Below, piece by piece: positions 51,658-59,951 of a stretch of DNA of 64,000 nucleotides. The notes beneath the pieces are model-generated. The model searched no databases. It was not told the origin of the DNA and saw only the letters and a list, made by a program, of their open reading frames with translations. The DNA comes from Lacisediminimonas profundi. GTDB lineage: Bacteria > Pseudomonadota > Gammaproteobacteria > Burkholderiales > Burkholderiaceae_D. Each line of letters starts with the position of its first letter. Positions within the stretch are counted from its first letter, which is position 1. Location: contig NZ_VTTH01000004.1 in assembly GCF_008831265.1 (NCBI RefSeq), forward strand, positions 248,001 through 312,000, in the 5' to 3' direction. Made by a program: the position numbers and the translations under genes.

Positions 51658-52515
51658 ATGTTGTATCCGGAACTATTCAAATCGCTCGAGCAGGTTCGCT
51701 GGAACATGGAAACGGACATTCCATGGGACCAGTTCGATGCCTCGCTCCTGACCGATGAGCAGGCGCGTACGATCAAGATGAACGCGATTACCGAGTGGTC
51801 GGCATTGCCGGCCACCGAAATGTTCCTGCGTGATAACCGGGGCGACAGCGATTTCTGCGCATTCATGTCGGTCTGGTTCTTCGAGGAGCAGAAGCATTCG
51901 CTGGTGCTGATGGAATACCTGCGGCGCTTTCGGCCCGACATGGTGCCGACCGAGGAAGAGCTGGACAATGTCCGGTTCGAATTCGATCCGGCGCCACCGC
52001 TGGAAACCCTGATGCTGCATTTCTGCGGCGAGATCCGCCTCAATCACTGGTACCGCTGCGCCTCCGACTGGCATACGGAGCCGGTCATCAAGCAAATTTA
52101 CAAGATCATCAGCCAGGACGAGGCGCGCCACGGCGGCGCCTATCTGCGCTACATGAAAAAAGCGCTGAACGAATCGGGCGATGTTGCCCGCGCCGCATTT
52201 GCCAAGATCGGTGTGCTGATGGGCTCCGCCCGCCGTACCGAGAAGCCGCTGCACCCGACCAACCTGCACGTCAACCAGGCCCTGTTCCCGAATGACACGG
52301 TACAGAGCCGGCTGCCGGATCCGGACTGGCTGGAGGTGTGGCTGGACCAGCAGATCAAGTTCGACGGCGATTGGGAAAAGAAGGTCATCGAGCGCATCCT
52401 GCACAACATGTCCTTGCTGTTCGAAAAGTCATTCGCGACGGTCCAGGAACTCAACCGCTACCGCAAGGAGGTGGGCGTTCGGCTCACTGCCGCGGCCAGC
52501 GCCCAGCCGGCCTAG
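51658..52515 (+). CDS. Ferritin-like diiron protein (acyl-ACP desaturase/AurF-like fold)
   Basis: From the ATG at 51658 (MLYPELFKSLEQVRWNMETDIPW) it has 285 residues; a TTG four codons earlier is an alternative. It is all-helical with diiron ligands in two ExxH motifs: FFEEQKHSLVL and SQDEARHGGAYL. Single Glu ligands are in NAITEWSALPATEMFL and HFCGEIRLNHWYR. The layout is that of the ferritin-like superfamily close to stearoyl-ACP desaturase. The substrate is unknown and no partner reductase lies nearby. A rho-independent terminator follows immediately. Confidence 0.8.
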   Translation: MLYPELFKSLEQVRWNMETDIPWDQFDASLLTDEQARTIKMNAITEWSALPATEMFLRDNRGDSDFCAFMSVWFFEEQKHSLVLMEYLRRFRPDMVPTEEELDNVRFEFDPAPPLETLMLHFCGEIRLNHWYRCASDWHTEPVIKQIYKIISQDEARHGGAYLRYMKKALNESGDVARAAFAKIGVLMGSARRTEKPLHPTNLHVNQALFPNDTVQSRLPDPDWLEVWLDQQIKFDGDWEKKVIERILHNMSLLFEKSFATVQELNRYRKEVGVRLTAAASAQPA

Positions 52516-52526
52516 CCGACTCTTGC

Positions 52527-52550
52527 AGCCGCGCTCGACGCGGCTTTTTT
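52527..52550 (+). terminator. Rho-independent terminator after the ferritin-like gene
   Basis: GCCGCG (52528-52533), loop CTCGA, CGCGGC (52539-52544) and a run of six T (52545-52550) make a textbook terminator, 12 bases after the stop. The ATG of rfaE2 begins two bases after the T-run. Confidence 0.92.
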
Positions 52551-52551
52551 C

Positions 52552-53034
52552 ATGCCCGATTTCGAACGAAAAATCTGCGGCCGCGAGGAACTGGCGGCTC
52601 GCATTGCATCCCTCCCGGGACCGGTGGTGCTGACCAACGGCGTGTTCGACATACTTCACCGCGGTCACGTGACCTATCTTGCGCAGGCACGCGCGCTTGG
52701 GGCTTCACTGGTGGTGGCGGTCAATACCGACGAGTCGGTGCGCCGCCTGGGCAAAGGCAACGACCGGCCGATCAACGCTTGCGAGGACCGGATGGCGGTG
52801 CTGGCGGCGCTGGAGTCGGTGTCGCTGGTGGTACCGTTCGCCGAGGATACTGCGCTGGAAACCGTGTTGCTCGGCCGTCCGGATATTTACGCCAAGGGCG
52901 GCGATTACGACATGGATGCCATTCCCGAAGGGCGTGCCGTCAAGGCATACGGGGGGCGCGCGGTGGCAATCGATTTCGAGCACGACCGGTCGACCACGCG
53001 TTTGTTGCAGAAGGTGCGGTCTCCGCAAGGCTGA
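52552..53034 (+). CDS. rfaE2: D-glycero-beta-D-manno-heptose-1-phosphate adenylyltransferase RfaE2 (HldE C-domain)
   Basis: RfaE2 activates heptose-1-phosphate with ATP in ADP-heptose synthesis for the LPS inner core. The 160 residues are the separate nucleotidyltransferase form used by betaproteobacteria. The cytidylyltransferase-like motif VVLTNGVFDILHRGHVTYLAQA holds the HxGH signature, and PDIYAKGGDYDMDAIPEG is conserved. The family N-terminus begins where it does here, supporting the ATG. That ATG abuts the upstream terminator's T-run, with no Shine-Dalgarno sequence, which is unusual. The heptokinase partner (rfaE1) is not adjacent. Confidence 0.93.
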   Translation: MPDFERKICGREELAARIASLPGPVVLTNGVFDILHRGHVTYLAQARALGASLVVAVNTDESVRRLGKGNDRPINACEDRMAVLAALESVSLVVPFAEDTALETVLLGRPDIYAKGGDYDMDAIPEGRAVKAYGGRAVAIDFEHDRSTTRLLQKVRSPQG

Positions 53035-53040
53035 AATGCA

Positions 53041-53063
53041 GGGCGCGGGCTTGATGCCCGCCC
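53041..53063. terminator. Stem-loop between convergent rfaE2 and PCu(A)C genes
   Basis: GCGGGC (53045-53050) and GCCCGC (53056-53061), around TTGAT, with flanking GGG/CC extension, form a stem just after rfaE2 and just before the convergent gene's stop. There is no T-run, so a bidirectional terminator role is only likely. Confidence 0.5.
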
Positions 53064-53081
53064 TTGGTCAGCCCGGCACTG

Positions 53082-53558
53082 CTAGTGCTTGTGCTGCATC
53101 GCCGGGGCCGGCGCGCCTTTGCTGCGCTCTTCCACCACGACGGTCACTTCGACCTGCCCCGCTTTCTCGAACGTAAGCATCAGCGGGAACTTGTCACCTG
53201 TTTTCAGCGGCTGCTTCAGTCCGATCAGCATGATGTGGTAGCCGCCGGGTTGCAGCGTGACGGTCGCGGCCGGATTGACCTCGAGCGCGTCAAGTTCCCG
53301 CATGCGCATCACATCGCCTTCCATTTTCATGGAATGAATCTGTACCTCCTTCGCTACCGGGGCGCTGGCGCGCACCAGTTTGTCAGCCGTCTTCCCGCGA
53401 TTTTCAATCGACAGGAAAGCGGCTCCGGACGGCTGTTGCGCCACAGTGGGGCGGGCATACGGATGATCGATATGCAGGCTGCCGACGTCAAAGGAATGGC
53501 TGTGTGCGGAGGCGGCAAACAAGAGCGCTGCAAGCGCGGGCAGGAGGCGGAACGTCAT
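53082..53558 (-). CDS. Periplasmic copper chaperone PCu(A)C family
   Basis: PCu(A)C proteins deliver copper to the CuA site of cytochrome c oxidase. From the ATG at 53558 it has 158 residues, with a signal peptide (MTFRLLPALAALLFAASAHSHS). The copper ligands fit the family H-M-x10-M-x21-H-x-M pattern: VQIHSMKMEGDVMRMREL and GGYHIMLIGL. The C-terminus ends in a His/Met tail (APAPAMQHKH). Upstream in-frame Met codons exist but precede an implausible non-signal extension. The cytochrome oxidase operon starts about 2.9 kb away; SURF1 and a SCO-like protein sit further on, so this may be a fourth oxidase assembly factor. Confidence 0.88.
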   Translation of the reverse strand: MTFRLLPALAALLFAASAHSHSFDVGSLHIDHPYARPTVAQQPSGAAFLSIENRGKTADKLVRASAPVAKEVQIHSMKMEGDVMRMRELDALEVNPAATVTLQPGGYHIMLIGLKQPLKTGDKFPLMLTFEKAGQVEVTVVVEERSKGAPAPAMQHKH

Positions 53559-53639
53559 GATCAACTTTCGTTTGTAGAATGACATGCGCCGGATGCCGGC
53601 GCACATGAAGGCAAGCCGCATTATAAGCAATGCCAGCGT

Positions 53640-54176
53640 TCAGGCGCCGCCCGCATAGCCTTGCTGGCGCCAAGCCTCGAACACGACGACCGCAACGGTA
53701 TTGGAGAGGTTCAGGCTGCGGTTGCCCGGTCGCATGGGCAGGCGGATGCGTTGGCTTTCGGGGAAGCTGTCGAGCACCGCCGGCGGCAGGCCGCGGGTCT
53801 CCGGCCCGAATACAAAGACGTCGCCGGGTTCGAATGCGACGCCGGCGAACGGACTGGATCCGCGGGTGGTCATGGCAAACATGCGCGCCGGGTCAGGCTT
53901 GAGCGCGGCCAGGAATGCGGCCCAGTCGGCATGCACTTTCATCTCGGCATACTCGTGATAATCCAGCCCGGCCCGGCGCATCCGCGCATCGTCCAGCGGA
54001 AAGCCGAGCGGCTCGACCAGGTGCAGGCAGGCGCCGGTGTTGGCGCACAGCCGGATCACGTTGCCGGTATTGGGCGGGATTTCCGGCTCCACCAGTACGA
54101 CATGAAACAATTCTGACTCCTTGGCAGGTTGGGGGGAGCTGCTGCGCGGGCCGATCCTGGGGTCTTCGGTGCTCAT
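53640..54176 (-). CDS. trmL: tRNA (cytidine(34)-2'-O)-methyltransferase TrmL
   Basis: TrmL methylates the wobble ribose of tRNA-Leu. From the ATG at 54176 it has 178 residues, with a ~25-residue polar extension before the family start FHVVLVEPEIPPNTGNVIRLCANTG. The SPOUT knot motifs FVFGPETRGLP and QRIRLPMRPGNRSLNLSNTVAVVVFEAW are intact. It lies between the copper chaperone gene and comF, all on the minus strand, with 81 and 93 bases on either side. The start has no clear ribosome-binding site, so a downstream start nearer the fold cannot be excluded. Confidence 0.92.
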   Translation of the reverse strand: MSTEDPRIGPRSSSPQPAKESELFHVVLVEPEIPPNTGNVIRLCANTGACLHLVEPLGFPLDDARMRRAGLDYHEYAEMKVHADWAAFLAALKPDPARMFAMTTRGSSPFAGVAFEPGDVFVFGPETRGLPPAVLDSFPESQRIRLPMRPGNRSLNLSNTVAVVVFEAWRQQGYAGGA

Positions 54177-54269
54177 CGTCAATCGATGTGATTGCGCTCC
54201 TCCGCCCAGATCTCCACACGCTCCCTACGTCTATCCCCGACCTGCAATAAATTCAATGAAACAGGAAGG

Positions 54270-55028
54270 TCAATGCGGCGGAGTGCGCGCAAAGACGATG
54301 TTCGTCACTCTTGCCGCGCCGAAGCGTTTCAGCGTCGCGGCAATTTCCTCCAGTGTTGCGCCGGTGGTCATGACGTCGTCGACGACGCCGACATGACGAC
54401 CCGCGACTGTTGCCGCTGCGCGCGGCATCAACACGAAGGCATTGCGCAGGTTCTGCTGGCGCAAGACGGCTGGCAATTGCGCCTGTGCCTGCGTTTCGCG
54501 TACCCGCTCGATCAGCCGGACAGCCAGCGGAATGTCCAGCGCACGAGCCAGCGGACGGGCAATCTCGAGCGCCTGGTTGTAGCCGCGTTCCACCAGGCGT
54601 TGCGGACCCAGCGGCACCGCACAGAGCAGATCCGGCCGCATCGGTTCGGACTCCAGCAGCGGGGCCAGAGCCTGTCGGCACAGCTGCGCCAGTTCGAGCT
54701 TTCCTGCATATTTCAAGGCCAGCACCAGGCGGTCGACCGGCGGGCTGTAATCGACGGCCGCCAGCGTGCGATCGAAGGCGGGAGCCTGCTGGATGCAGGC
54801 TCCGCAATGCGTGTCCTCGCGCACGGCAAGCGGCATCGCGCATTGCGAGCAGCGATTGCAGGCGACGCCAAAATACTGGCGCCAGCAACTGTCGCAGATT
54901 GCATGCTCGCAATCCTGGCAGCACAGCGGGCAACTGGAAGGGATCAGACGGCCAAGCAGCGTGACATTCTCCGGACGTGTAAACTCGGCGGCAATTATCT
55001 CATTGCTCCACGCCTGCCTTGATAACAT
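54270..55028 (-). CDS. comF: ComF-family phosphoribosyltransferase-like DNA-uptake protein
   Basis: ComF proteins are needed for natural transformation in several bacteria. From the ATG at 55028 it has 252 residues. The N-terminal zinc-finger-like cysteines are readable: SSCPLCCQDCEHAICDSCW and CNRCSQCAMPL, then HCGAC. The C-terminal phosphoribosyltransferase domain ends with the PRPP loop VGVVDDVMTTGATLEE. The start overlaps the start of the divergent methyltransferase gene by 10 bases, so the two share a very short promoter space. A type IV pilin gene in the same window suggests a competence or twitching apparatus exists. Confidence 0.88.
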   Translation of the reverse strand: MLSRQAWSNEIIAAEFTRPENVTLLGRLIPSSCPLCCQDCEHAICDSCWRQYFGVACNRCSQCAMPLAVREDTHCGACIQQAPAFDRTLAAVDYSPPVDRLVLALKYAGKLELAQLCRQALAPLLESEPMRPDLLCAVPLGPQRLVERGYNQALEIARPLARALDIPLAVRLIERVRETQAQAQLPAVLRQQNLRNAFVLMPRAAATVAGRHVGVVDDVMTTGATLEEIAATLKRFGAARVTNIVFARTPPH

Positions 55029-55960
55029 CCAATACGCCGCCCGCGCAGGGTGGCAGCGCCCCCATCTCGCTGGCAAATGTCCGTGCTTTGTTCGGCCGTC
55101 CGCAACGGATTGCGGAGTCGGATTTCTTGCGCCGCGAGATTGCGGGACGAATGTTCGAACGGCTGGACCTGATTCGCGTCGCTCCCGAAGCTGTGCTCGA
55201 TGCGGGCTGCGGAGAAGGCGCCGACCTTGCTGTCCTGCGCCAGCGTTATCCGGATGCGCGCCTGATCGGACTCGATGGCTCGCTGGCGATGCTGGGCGGC
55301 GCGGTCGAACGCCAGCGCAGCGGGCTTACTGCAATGAACCGCCTGTTTTCCCGGCTGCTTCCCAAAGGTCCGGCAGGCGGGCGCTCGAAGCCGGCGGAAC
55401 TATTGTGCGGCGATTTTGCGCGATTGCCTTTTGGTCCTGCGACCGTCGGCCTGGTCTGGTCCAACCTTGCCCTGCACTGGCACCCGCGGCCTGATGAAGT
55501 CATTGCGGAGTGGCGCCGCGTGCTGCGCGATGAAGGGCTGCTGATGTTCTCCTGCTTCGGCCCGGATACGTTCCGGGAGTTGCGGGCGGTGAGCAAGGAC
55601 CGGAATGGCGTGCCGCAGGTCCTGCCTTTTGTCGACATGCACGACCTTGGCGACATGCTGGTCCATGCCGGTTTTGCGACGCCCGTCATGGACATGGAGA
55701 TACTGACCCTGACTTACGACACGGTCGAGAAGATGCTTGCCGACGTGCGCGCACTCGGCGGGAATCCGCTGCAGACGCGAGCGCAGGGATTGGCCGGCCG
55801 CGCGTCCAGGGATCATCTTTACCGTGCGCTGGAAGGGGGGCGCGACGCCCGGGGCAAGTTGTCGCTGACGATCGAAGTGATCTACGGCCACGCCTTCCGG
55901 CCGGTTCCGCGCACGACGTCTGCAGGCGAGTCCATCGTGCGTTTTGCGCCGCGAAAGTAG
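55019..55960 (+). CDS. BioC-like SAM-dependent methyltransferase
   Basis: This 313-residue class I methyltransferase resembles malonyl-ACP O-methyltransferase BioC, which starts pimeloyl synthesis for biotin. The SAM motif is VLDAGCGEGADLAVL, with LIGLDGSLAML, CGDFARLPFG and LVWSNLALHWHPRPDEVIAEWRRVLRDEGLLMFSCFGPDTFRELRAV following; the last stretch is BioC-like. The start is TTG at 55019, giving the N-terminal length seen in relatives. No other in-frame start restores it, and it overlaps the comF start. Biotin genes bioA, F, D and B are not in view, so the BioC assignment rests on resemblance. Confidence 0.82.
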   Translation: MITSNTPPAQGGSAPISLANVRALFGRPQRIAESDFLRREIAGRMFERLDLIRVAPEAVLDAGCGEGADLAVLRQRYPDARLIGLDGSLAMLGGAVERQRSGLTAMNRLFSRLLPKGPAGGRSKPAELLCGDFARLPFGPATVGLVWSNLALHWHPRPDEVIAEWRRVLRDEGLLMFSCFGPDTFRELRAVSKDRNGVPQVLPFVDMHDLGDMLVHAGFATPVMDMEILTLTYDTVEKMLADVRALGGNPLQTRAQGLAGRASRDHLYRALEGGRDARGKLSLTIEVIYGHAFRPVPRTTSAGESIVRFAPRK

Positions 55961-56024
55961 CGCTCTATCAGCCGCAGCAGTCGATTTCCAGTCGTGGCGG
56001 AGCGTTGCGCTTCGCCCTTTTCCC

Positions 56025-56054
56025 TTGATTCCGGCTTCGCATCCGCCTTATACT
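56025..56054 (+). promoter_or_regulatory. Sigma70 promoter upstream of the cox operon
   Basis: TTGATT (56025-56030), 18 bases, then TATACT (56049-56054) match consensus well. Transcription would start near 56061 and read through coxB after a long leader. The FNR-like site lies just downstream of the start. Confidence 0.6.
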
Positions 56055-56065
56055 CCCGGGGTTAC

Positions 56066-56079
56066 TTGATACAGGTCAA
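56066..56079. promoter_or_regulatory. FNR/ANR-type binding site in the cox leader
   Basis: TTGATACAGGTCAA matches the FNR/ANR consensus TTGAT-N4-ATCAA at 9 of 10 positions, with full dyad symmetry apart from one base. It lies about 5-19 bases after the predicted start of transcription, where binding would repress the aerobic oxidase under oxygen limitation. Confidence 0.75.
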
Positions 56080-56428
56080 GGTAATCCATGTTCGTCGCTG
56101 TCCTTTTTACCCGGGATAGCAGGCAAACTGGCAGGTCGGTTGCGGACTGCAATGATGCTCCGGACGCTGGCCAACGCATCACCAGGCTGATTCCCGCAAT
56201 GGTGGGGGTGGCATGGCCTGCGGCCAACCATGCTGCAAGGAGCGTGTCCCGTGCAGAGGCGTGACCGGGTGTTGAAGCGTAATTGCGCAGTCACGTCACG
56301 CCAGTCGGGTGACCAGTCGGTGACATGCAGCGCCGGAATTTCACACGCGAGCCGAGCCTGGTGTTGATGCAGTCGGGCCGGTAGCCGAAGAATGACAAGA
56401 ATTCATAATTAGGGCATTTGAGGAAAAC

Positions 56429-57589
56429 ATGAAACATGCGAAGCGCCTTCAATCGTTGATGCTCGGGGCATCGCTGCTGATCGCAGGCATGCCGTCCTGG
56501 GCGGTGAACGACAGCCAGGGAGGTCCGGCGGTCCGCCAGCTGAATTTCCACGAACCGGTAACCCGGATCGCGTCGGAGATCTATCAGCTCCACAACCTGA
56601 TGCTCGCCATCTGCATGGTGATCTTCCTCGCCGTGTTTGGCGTGATGTTCTACTCCATCTTCAAGCACCGCAAATCGCTCGGCCACAAGCCGGCGACTTT
56701 CCATGAAAGCACTGCGGTCGAGATTGCCTGGACGATCGTCCCCTTCATCATCGTCATCCTGATGGCGCTGCCGGCGACCAAGACCGTGGTCGCGATGAAG
56801 GACACGTCCAACGCCGACATCACCATCAAGGCCACTGGCATGCAGTGGAAATGGGGCTACGACTACCTGAAGGGCGAGGGCGAAGGCATCGCCTTCCTGT
56901 CCAACCTTTCCACGCCGCGTGAACAGATCGTCGACACGGTCAAGGCCAAGGGCGACAACTACCTGCTCGAGGTGGACAATCCTGTGGTGGTTCCGGTCAA
57001 TCGCAAGATCCGCATCGTGACCACGGCCAACGACGTCATCCACTCGTGGGCCATCCCGTCGTTCGGCGTCAAGCAGGATGCGATCCCCGGTTTCGTGCGC
57101 GACACCTGGTTCAAGGCCGAGAAGATTGGCGTGTACCGCGGCAGTTGCGTTGAATTGTGCGGCAAGGACCACGCTTTCATGCCTATCGTCGTGAATGTCG
57201 TGTCCGACGACGAATACAAGAAGTGGGTCGATGGCAAGAAGAAGGCCATGGCCGCTGCCGCCGACGATCCGAACAAGACCTGGACGGTGGCGGAACTGAC
57301 CCAGCGCGGCGAAAAAGTCTATGCCGCCAATTGCGTGGCCTGCCATCAGGCCAGCGGCAAGGGCGTGCCGCCGGCATTCCCGCCTCTGGACGGCGCGCAA
57401 CTCGTGGTCGGTCCGAAGCAGCCGCAGGTTGAGGTCATCCTGAATGGGCGCAAGGCGATGCCGCCATGGAAGGGTGTACTGTCCGATACCGACATTGCTG
57501 CGGTTTCGACCTACATCCGTAATAGCTGGTCCAACAAGGCCCAGGAAAACATCGTTCAACCGGCCGATGTCGTGGCTGCGCGCAAGTAA
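56429..57589 (+). CDS. coxB: Cytochrome c oxidase subunit II with fused cytochrome c domain
   Basis: Subunit II receives electrons from cytochrome c through the CuA centre. The 386 residues have a signal peptide (ending near MPSWAV), two transmembrane helices (about 55-75 and 95-115) and the CuA domain with CVELCGKDHAFM as the binuclear copper ligands. A C-terminal class I cytochrome c follows, with haem motif CVACH and axial Met near KAMPPWKG. The fusion makes this a caa3-type subunit II. The ribosome-binding site is GAGGA. It begins the operon coxB-coxA-small-ctaG-DUF2970-coxC. Confidence 0.97.
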   Translation: MKHAKRLQSLMLGASLLIAGMPSWAVNDSQGGPAVRQLNFHEPVTRIASEIYQLHNLMLAICMVIFLAVFGVMFYSIFKHRKSLGHKPATFHESTAVEIAWTIVPFIIVILMALPATKTVVAMKDTSNADITIKATGMQWKWGYDYLKGEGEGIAFLSNLSTPREQIVDTVKAKGDNYLLEVDNPVVVPVNRKIRIVTTANDVIHSWAIPSFGVKQDAIPGFVRDTWFKAEKIGVYRGSCVELCGKDHAFMPIVVNVVSDDEYKKWVDGKKKAMAAAADDPNKTWTVAELTQRGEKVYAANCVACHQASGKGVPPAFPPLDGAQLVVGPKQPQVEVILNGRKAMPPWKGVLSDTDIAAVSTYIRNSWSNKAQENIVQPADVVAARK

Positions 57590-57608
57590 TTGAAATCAGG
57601 AGTTCGAG

Positions 57609-59204
57609 ATGAGCACAACCGTCGTTGATCACGCACACGATCATTCTCACGACCACGCGCACGACCACCCCCACGGCTGGCGTCGCTGGCTTTACGCCAC
57701 CAATCACAAGGACATCGGTACGCTGTACCTGTGGTTCTCGTTCACGATGTTGATGATCGGCGGCCTGCTGGCGCTGGGAATCCGCGCCGAGCTGTTCCAG
57801 CCCGGCCTGCAACTGTTCCGGCCCGAGTTCTTCAACCAGCTCACCACGATGCACGGCCTGATCATGGTGTTCGGCGCCATCATGCCGGCCTTCGTCGGCT
57901 TCGCAAACTGGATGATCCCGCTGCAGATCGGTGCATCCGACATGGCGTTTGCGCGGATGAACAACTTCTCGTTCTGGCTGCTGCCGCCGGCCGCGATCCT
58001 GCTGGCGACCTCGTTCCTGGTCCCTGGCGGCGCCACCGCTGCCGGCTGGACGCTGTATGCGCCGCTGAGCACCCAGATGGGCATCGGCATGGACATGGGT
58101 ATCTTCGCGATGCACATCATGGGCGCGTCGTCGATCATGGGCTCCATCAACATCATCACCACCGTGCTGAACATGCGCGCCCCGGGCATGACACTGATGA
58201 AGATGCCGATGTTCTGCTGGACCTGGCTGATCACCGCCTACCTGCTGATCGCCGTGATGCCGGTCCTGGCTGGCGCGATCACGATGACGCTGACTGACCG
58301 CCATTTCGGCACCTCGTTCTTCAACGCTGCAGGCGGCGGCGACCCGGTGATGTACCAGCATATTTTCTGGTTCTTCGGTCACCCCGAGGTGTACATCATG
58401 ATCCTGCCGGCATTCGGCATCGTTTCGCAGATCATCCCCGCTTTCGCACGCAAGCAACTGTTCGGCTATGCATCGATGGTCTATGCAACCGCGTCGATCG
58501 CCATCCTGTCGTTCATCGTCTGGGCGCATCACATGTTTGCCACCGGCATGCCGGTGACGGGCCAGTTGTTCTTCATGTACGCCACGATGCTGATCGCAGT
58601 GCCGACCGGCGTGAAGATATTCAACTGGATCGCGACCATGTGGAGGGGCTCGATGACTTTCGAGACGCCGATGCTGTTCGCGATCGGCTTCATCTTCGTG
58701 TTCACGATCGGCGGTTTCACCGGCCTGATCCTGGCCGTGACGCCGCTCGACATCCAGATGCAGGACACGTACTACGTCGTGGCCCACTTCCACTATGTGC
58801 TGGTGGCCGGCTCGCTGTTCGCCCTGTTTGCGGGCTACTACTACTGGAGCCCGAAGTGGACCGGCTTCATGTACAACGAGTGGCGTGGCAAGTTCCACTT
58901 CTGGAACTCCATCATCTGGTTCAACGTGACCTTCTTCCCGATGCACTTCCTTGGGCTGGCTGGCATGCCGCGTCGTTACGCCGATTATCCGGCGCAGTTC
59001 ACCGACTTCAACGTGGTGGCCTCGATCGGCGCGCTGCTGTTCGGCCTGAGCCAGGTGTACTTCGTGCTGTTCGTCGTGATCCCGTCGATTCGCGGCGGCA
59101 AGAAAGCGGAAGACAAGCCATGGGACGGCGCTGAAGGACTGGAGTGGACGGTACCGAGCCCGGCACCTTTCCACACGTTTGAAGTGCCGCCGACGGTCAA
59201 GTAA
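57609..59204 (+). CDS. coxA: Cytochrome c oxidase subunit I
   Basis: This is the haem-copper catalytic subunit with about 12 transmembrane helices in 531 residues. The haem a ligand His is in [11 protein letters not shown]; CuB and the cross-linked His-Tyr are in [18 protein letters not shown]; the other two CuB His are in WAHHMFATG; haem a3/a ligands are in [15 protein letters not shown]. The K-pathway is standard. The N-terminus carries a His-rich extension ([17 protein letters not shown]) before the first conserved residues. It is preceded by AGGAG and starts 19 bases after coxB. Confidence 0.98.
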   Translation: MSTTVVDHAHDHSHDHAHDHPHGWRRWLYATNHKDIGTLYLWFSFTMLMIGGLLALGIRAELFQPGLQLFRPEFFNQLTTMHGLIMVFGAIMPAFVGFANWMIPLQIGASDMAFARMNNFSFWLLPPAAILLATSFLVPGGATAAGWTLYAPLSTQMGIGMDMGIFAMHIMGASSIMGSINIITTVLNMRAPGMTLMKMPMFCWTWLITAYLLIAVMPVLAGAITMTLTDRHFGTSFFNAAGGGDPVMYQHIFWFFGHPEVYIMILPAFGIVSQIIPAFARKQLFGYASMVYATASIAILSFIVWAHHMFATGMPVTGQLFFMYATMLIAVPTGVKIFNWIATMWRGSMTFETPMLFAIGFIFVFTIGGFTGLILAVTPLDIQMQDTYYVVAHFHYVLVAGSLFALFAGYYYWSPKWTGFMYNEWRGKFHFWNSIIWFNVTFFPMHFLGLAGMPRRYADYPAQFTDFNVVASIGALLFGLSQVYFVLFVVIPSIRGGKKAEDKPWDGAEGLEWTVPSPAPFHTFEVPPTVK

Positions 59205-59257
59205 GGCCTCGGAAATACAACGCAGGAGGGCGGGCCTGGTGCCCGTCCGCAAAAGAA

Positions 59258-59377
59258 ATGTCAGATGACAAGCAGCCGAACAAGCAGCCGAACAATTTGA
59301 AGACAGCAGTGATCCTGCTGTCTGTCGCCGTGGTGTTCTTTATCGGCGTATTCATCAAGCGTACCTGGTTCAGCTGA
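59258..59377 (+). CDS. Small cytochrome oxidase assembly protein (39 residues, single membrane helix)
   Basis: This short gene reads MSDDKQPNKQPNNLKTAVIL and continues into one membrane helix ending IKRTWFS. Its ATG is at 59258. Its stop and the ctaG start are separated by one base. Such small membrane proteins between coxA and ctaG are typical of betaproteobacterial cox operons and are annotated as cytochrome oxidase small assembly proteins. The N-terminal half is polar and faces the cytoplasm by charge. The role in oxidase assembly is inferred from position. A GC-rich hairpin (59231-59245) lies in the gap after coxA and may lower expression of the downstream assembly genes. Confidence 0.85.
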   Translation: MSDDKQPNKQPNNLKTAVILLSVAVVFFIGVFIKRTWFS

Positions 59378-59378
59378 G

Positions 59379-59945
59379 ATGGATGAACAGGGAAGGGGCG
59401 GTTCGGGCGGCAAGCATCTGAATGCACAGATGCTGGGCAAGCTGCTGGTGATTGCAGTCCTGATGTTCGGTTTTGGCTATGCGCTGGTGCCGATTTACCA
59501 GAAGATCTGCGAGATCACCGGCATAAATTTCCTGACGCCAAAGGATGTGACGGTCGAGGCGCCAACCAATACGCAGGTCGACAAGAGCCGGACGGTGACG
59601 GTCGAGTTCGATGCGAATTCGCAGGGGCCGTGGCGGTTTCGTCCGACAGTATCGAGCGTGACGGTTCATCCTGGCGAGATGACGCAGGTTGTGTACGAAG
59701 TCGTGAATACGCAGCCGCGCAGCATCGATGGACAGGCGATACCAAGTTATGCGCCGCAGCAGGCGGGCGAGCATCTGAAAAAAGTTGAATGCTTCTGCTT
59801 CAGGCAGCAGACATTGAAGGCGAACGAAGCGAAGCAGATGCCGGTGGTGTTCTATATAGACCCGGCGCTGCCGCGTGATGTGAAGACGATAACCTTGTCG
59901 TACACCTTCTTCGAAGTTGCCGGCACCGGCAAGAAGGCGAGTTGA
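59379..59945 (+). CDS. ctaG: Cytochrome c oxidase assembly protein CtaG (Cox11)
   Basis: CtaG/Cox11 delivers copper to the CuB site of subunit I. The 188 residues have one N-terminal membrane anchor (about 20-40) and a periplasmic Ig-like domain. The copper-binding cysteines are C138 and C140 in VECFCF; a third conserved Cys (QKICEITG) lies just after the anchor. It lies in the operon after the small assembly gene (one base apart) and before the DUF2970 gene (6 bases). Confidence 0.96.
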   Translation: MDEQGRGGSGGKHLNAQMLGKLLVIAVLMFGFGYALVPIYQKICEITGINFLTPKDVTVEAPTNTQVDKSRTVTVEFDANSQGPWRFRPTVSSVTVHPGEMTQVVYEVVNTQPRSIDGQAIPSYAPQQAGEHLKKVECFCFRQQTLKANEAKQMPVVFYIDPALPRDVKTITLSYTFFEVAGTGKKAS

Positions 59946-59951
59946 GGCAAG

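Larger units (their letters stand above)
55961..56428. other. Long intergenic leader of the cox operon
   Basis: This 468-base gap precedes coxB. It holds a good sigma70 promoter (56025-56054), an FNR/ANR-like site (56066-56079), and then about 340 bases of presumed 5' leader. A 58-codon open frame (56088-56264) follows AAGG, but its product has no recognisable features, so I do not call it a gene. Several GC-rich inverted repeats could fold, but I see no known riboswitch. Confidence 0.7.

Noticed and set aside
56088-56264. 58-codon open frame in the cox leader
   Set aside because: An AAGG precedes its ATG, but the product has no hydrophobic segment, domain or compositional signal. It is described only as part of the leader.
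57435-59252. 605-codon antisense frame across coxA
   Set aside because: It is a mirror of the membrane-protein codon pattern, full of His/Asp/Glu/Arg, and covers the conserved subunit I gene.
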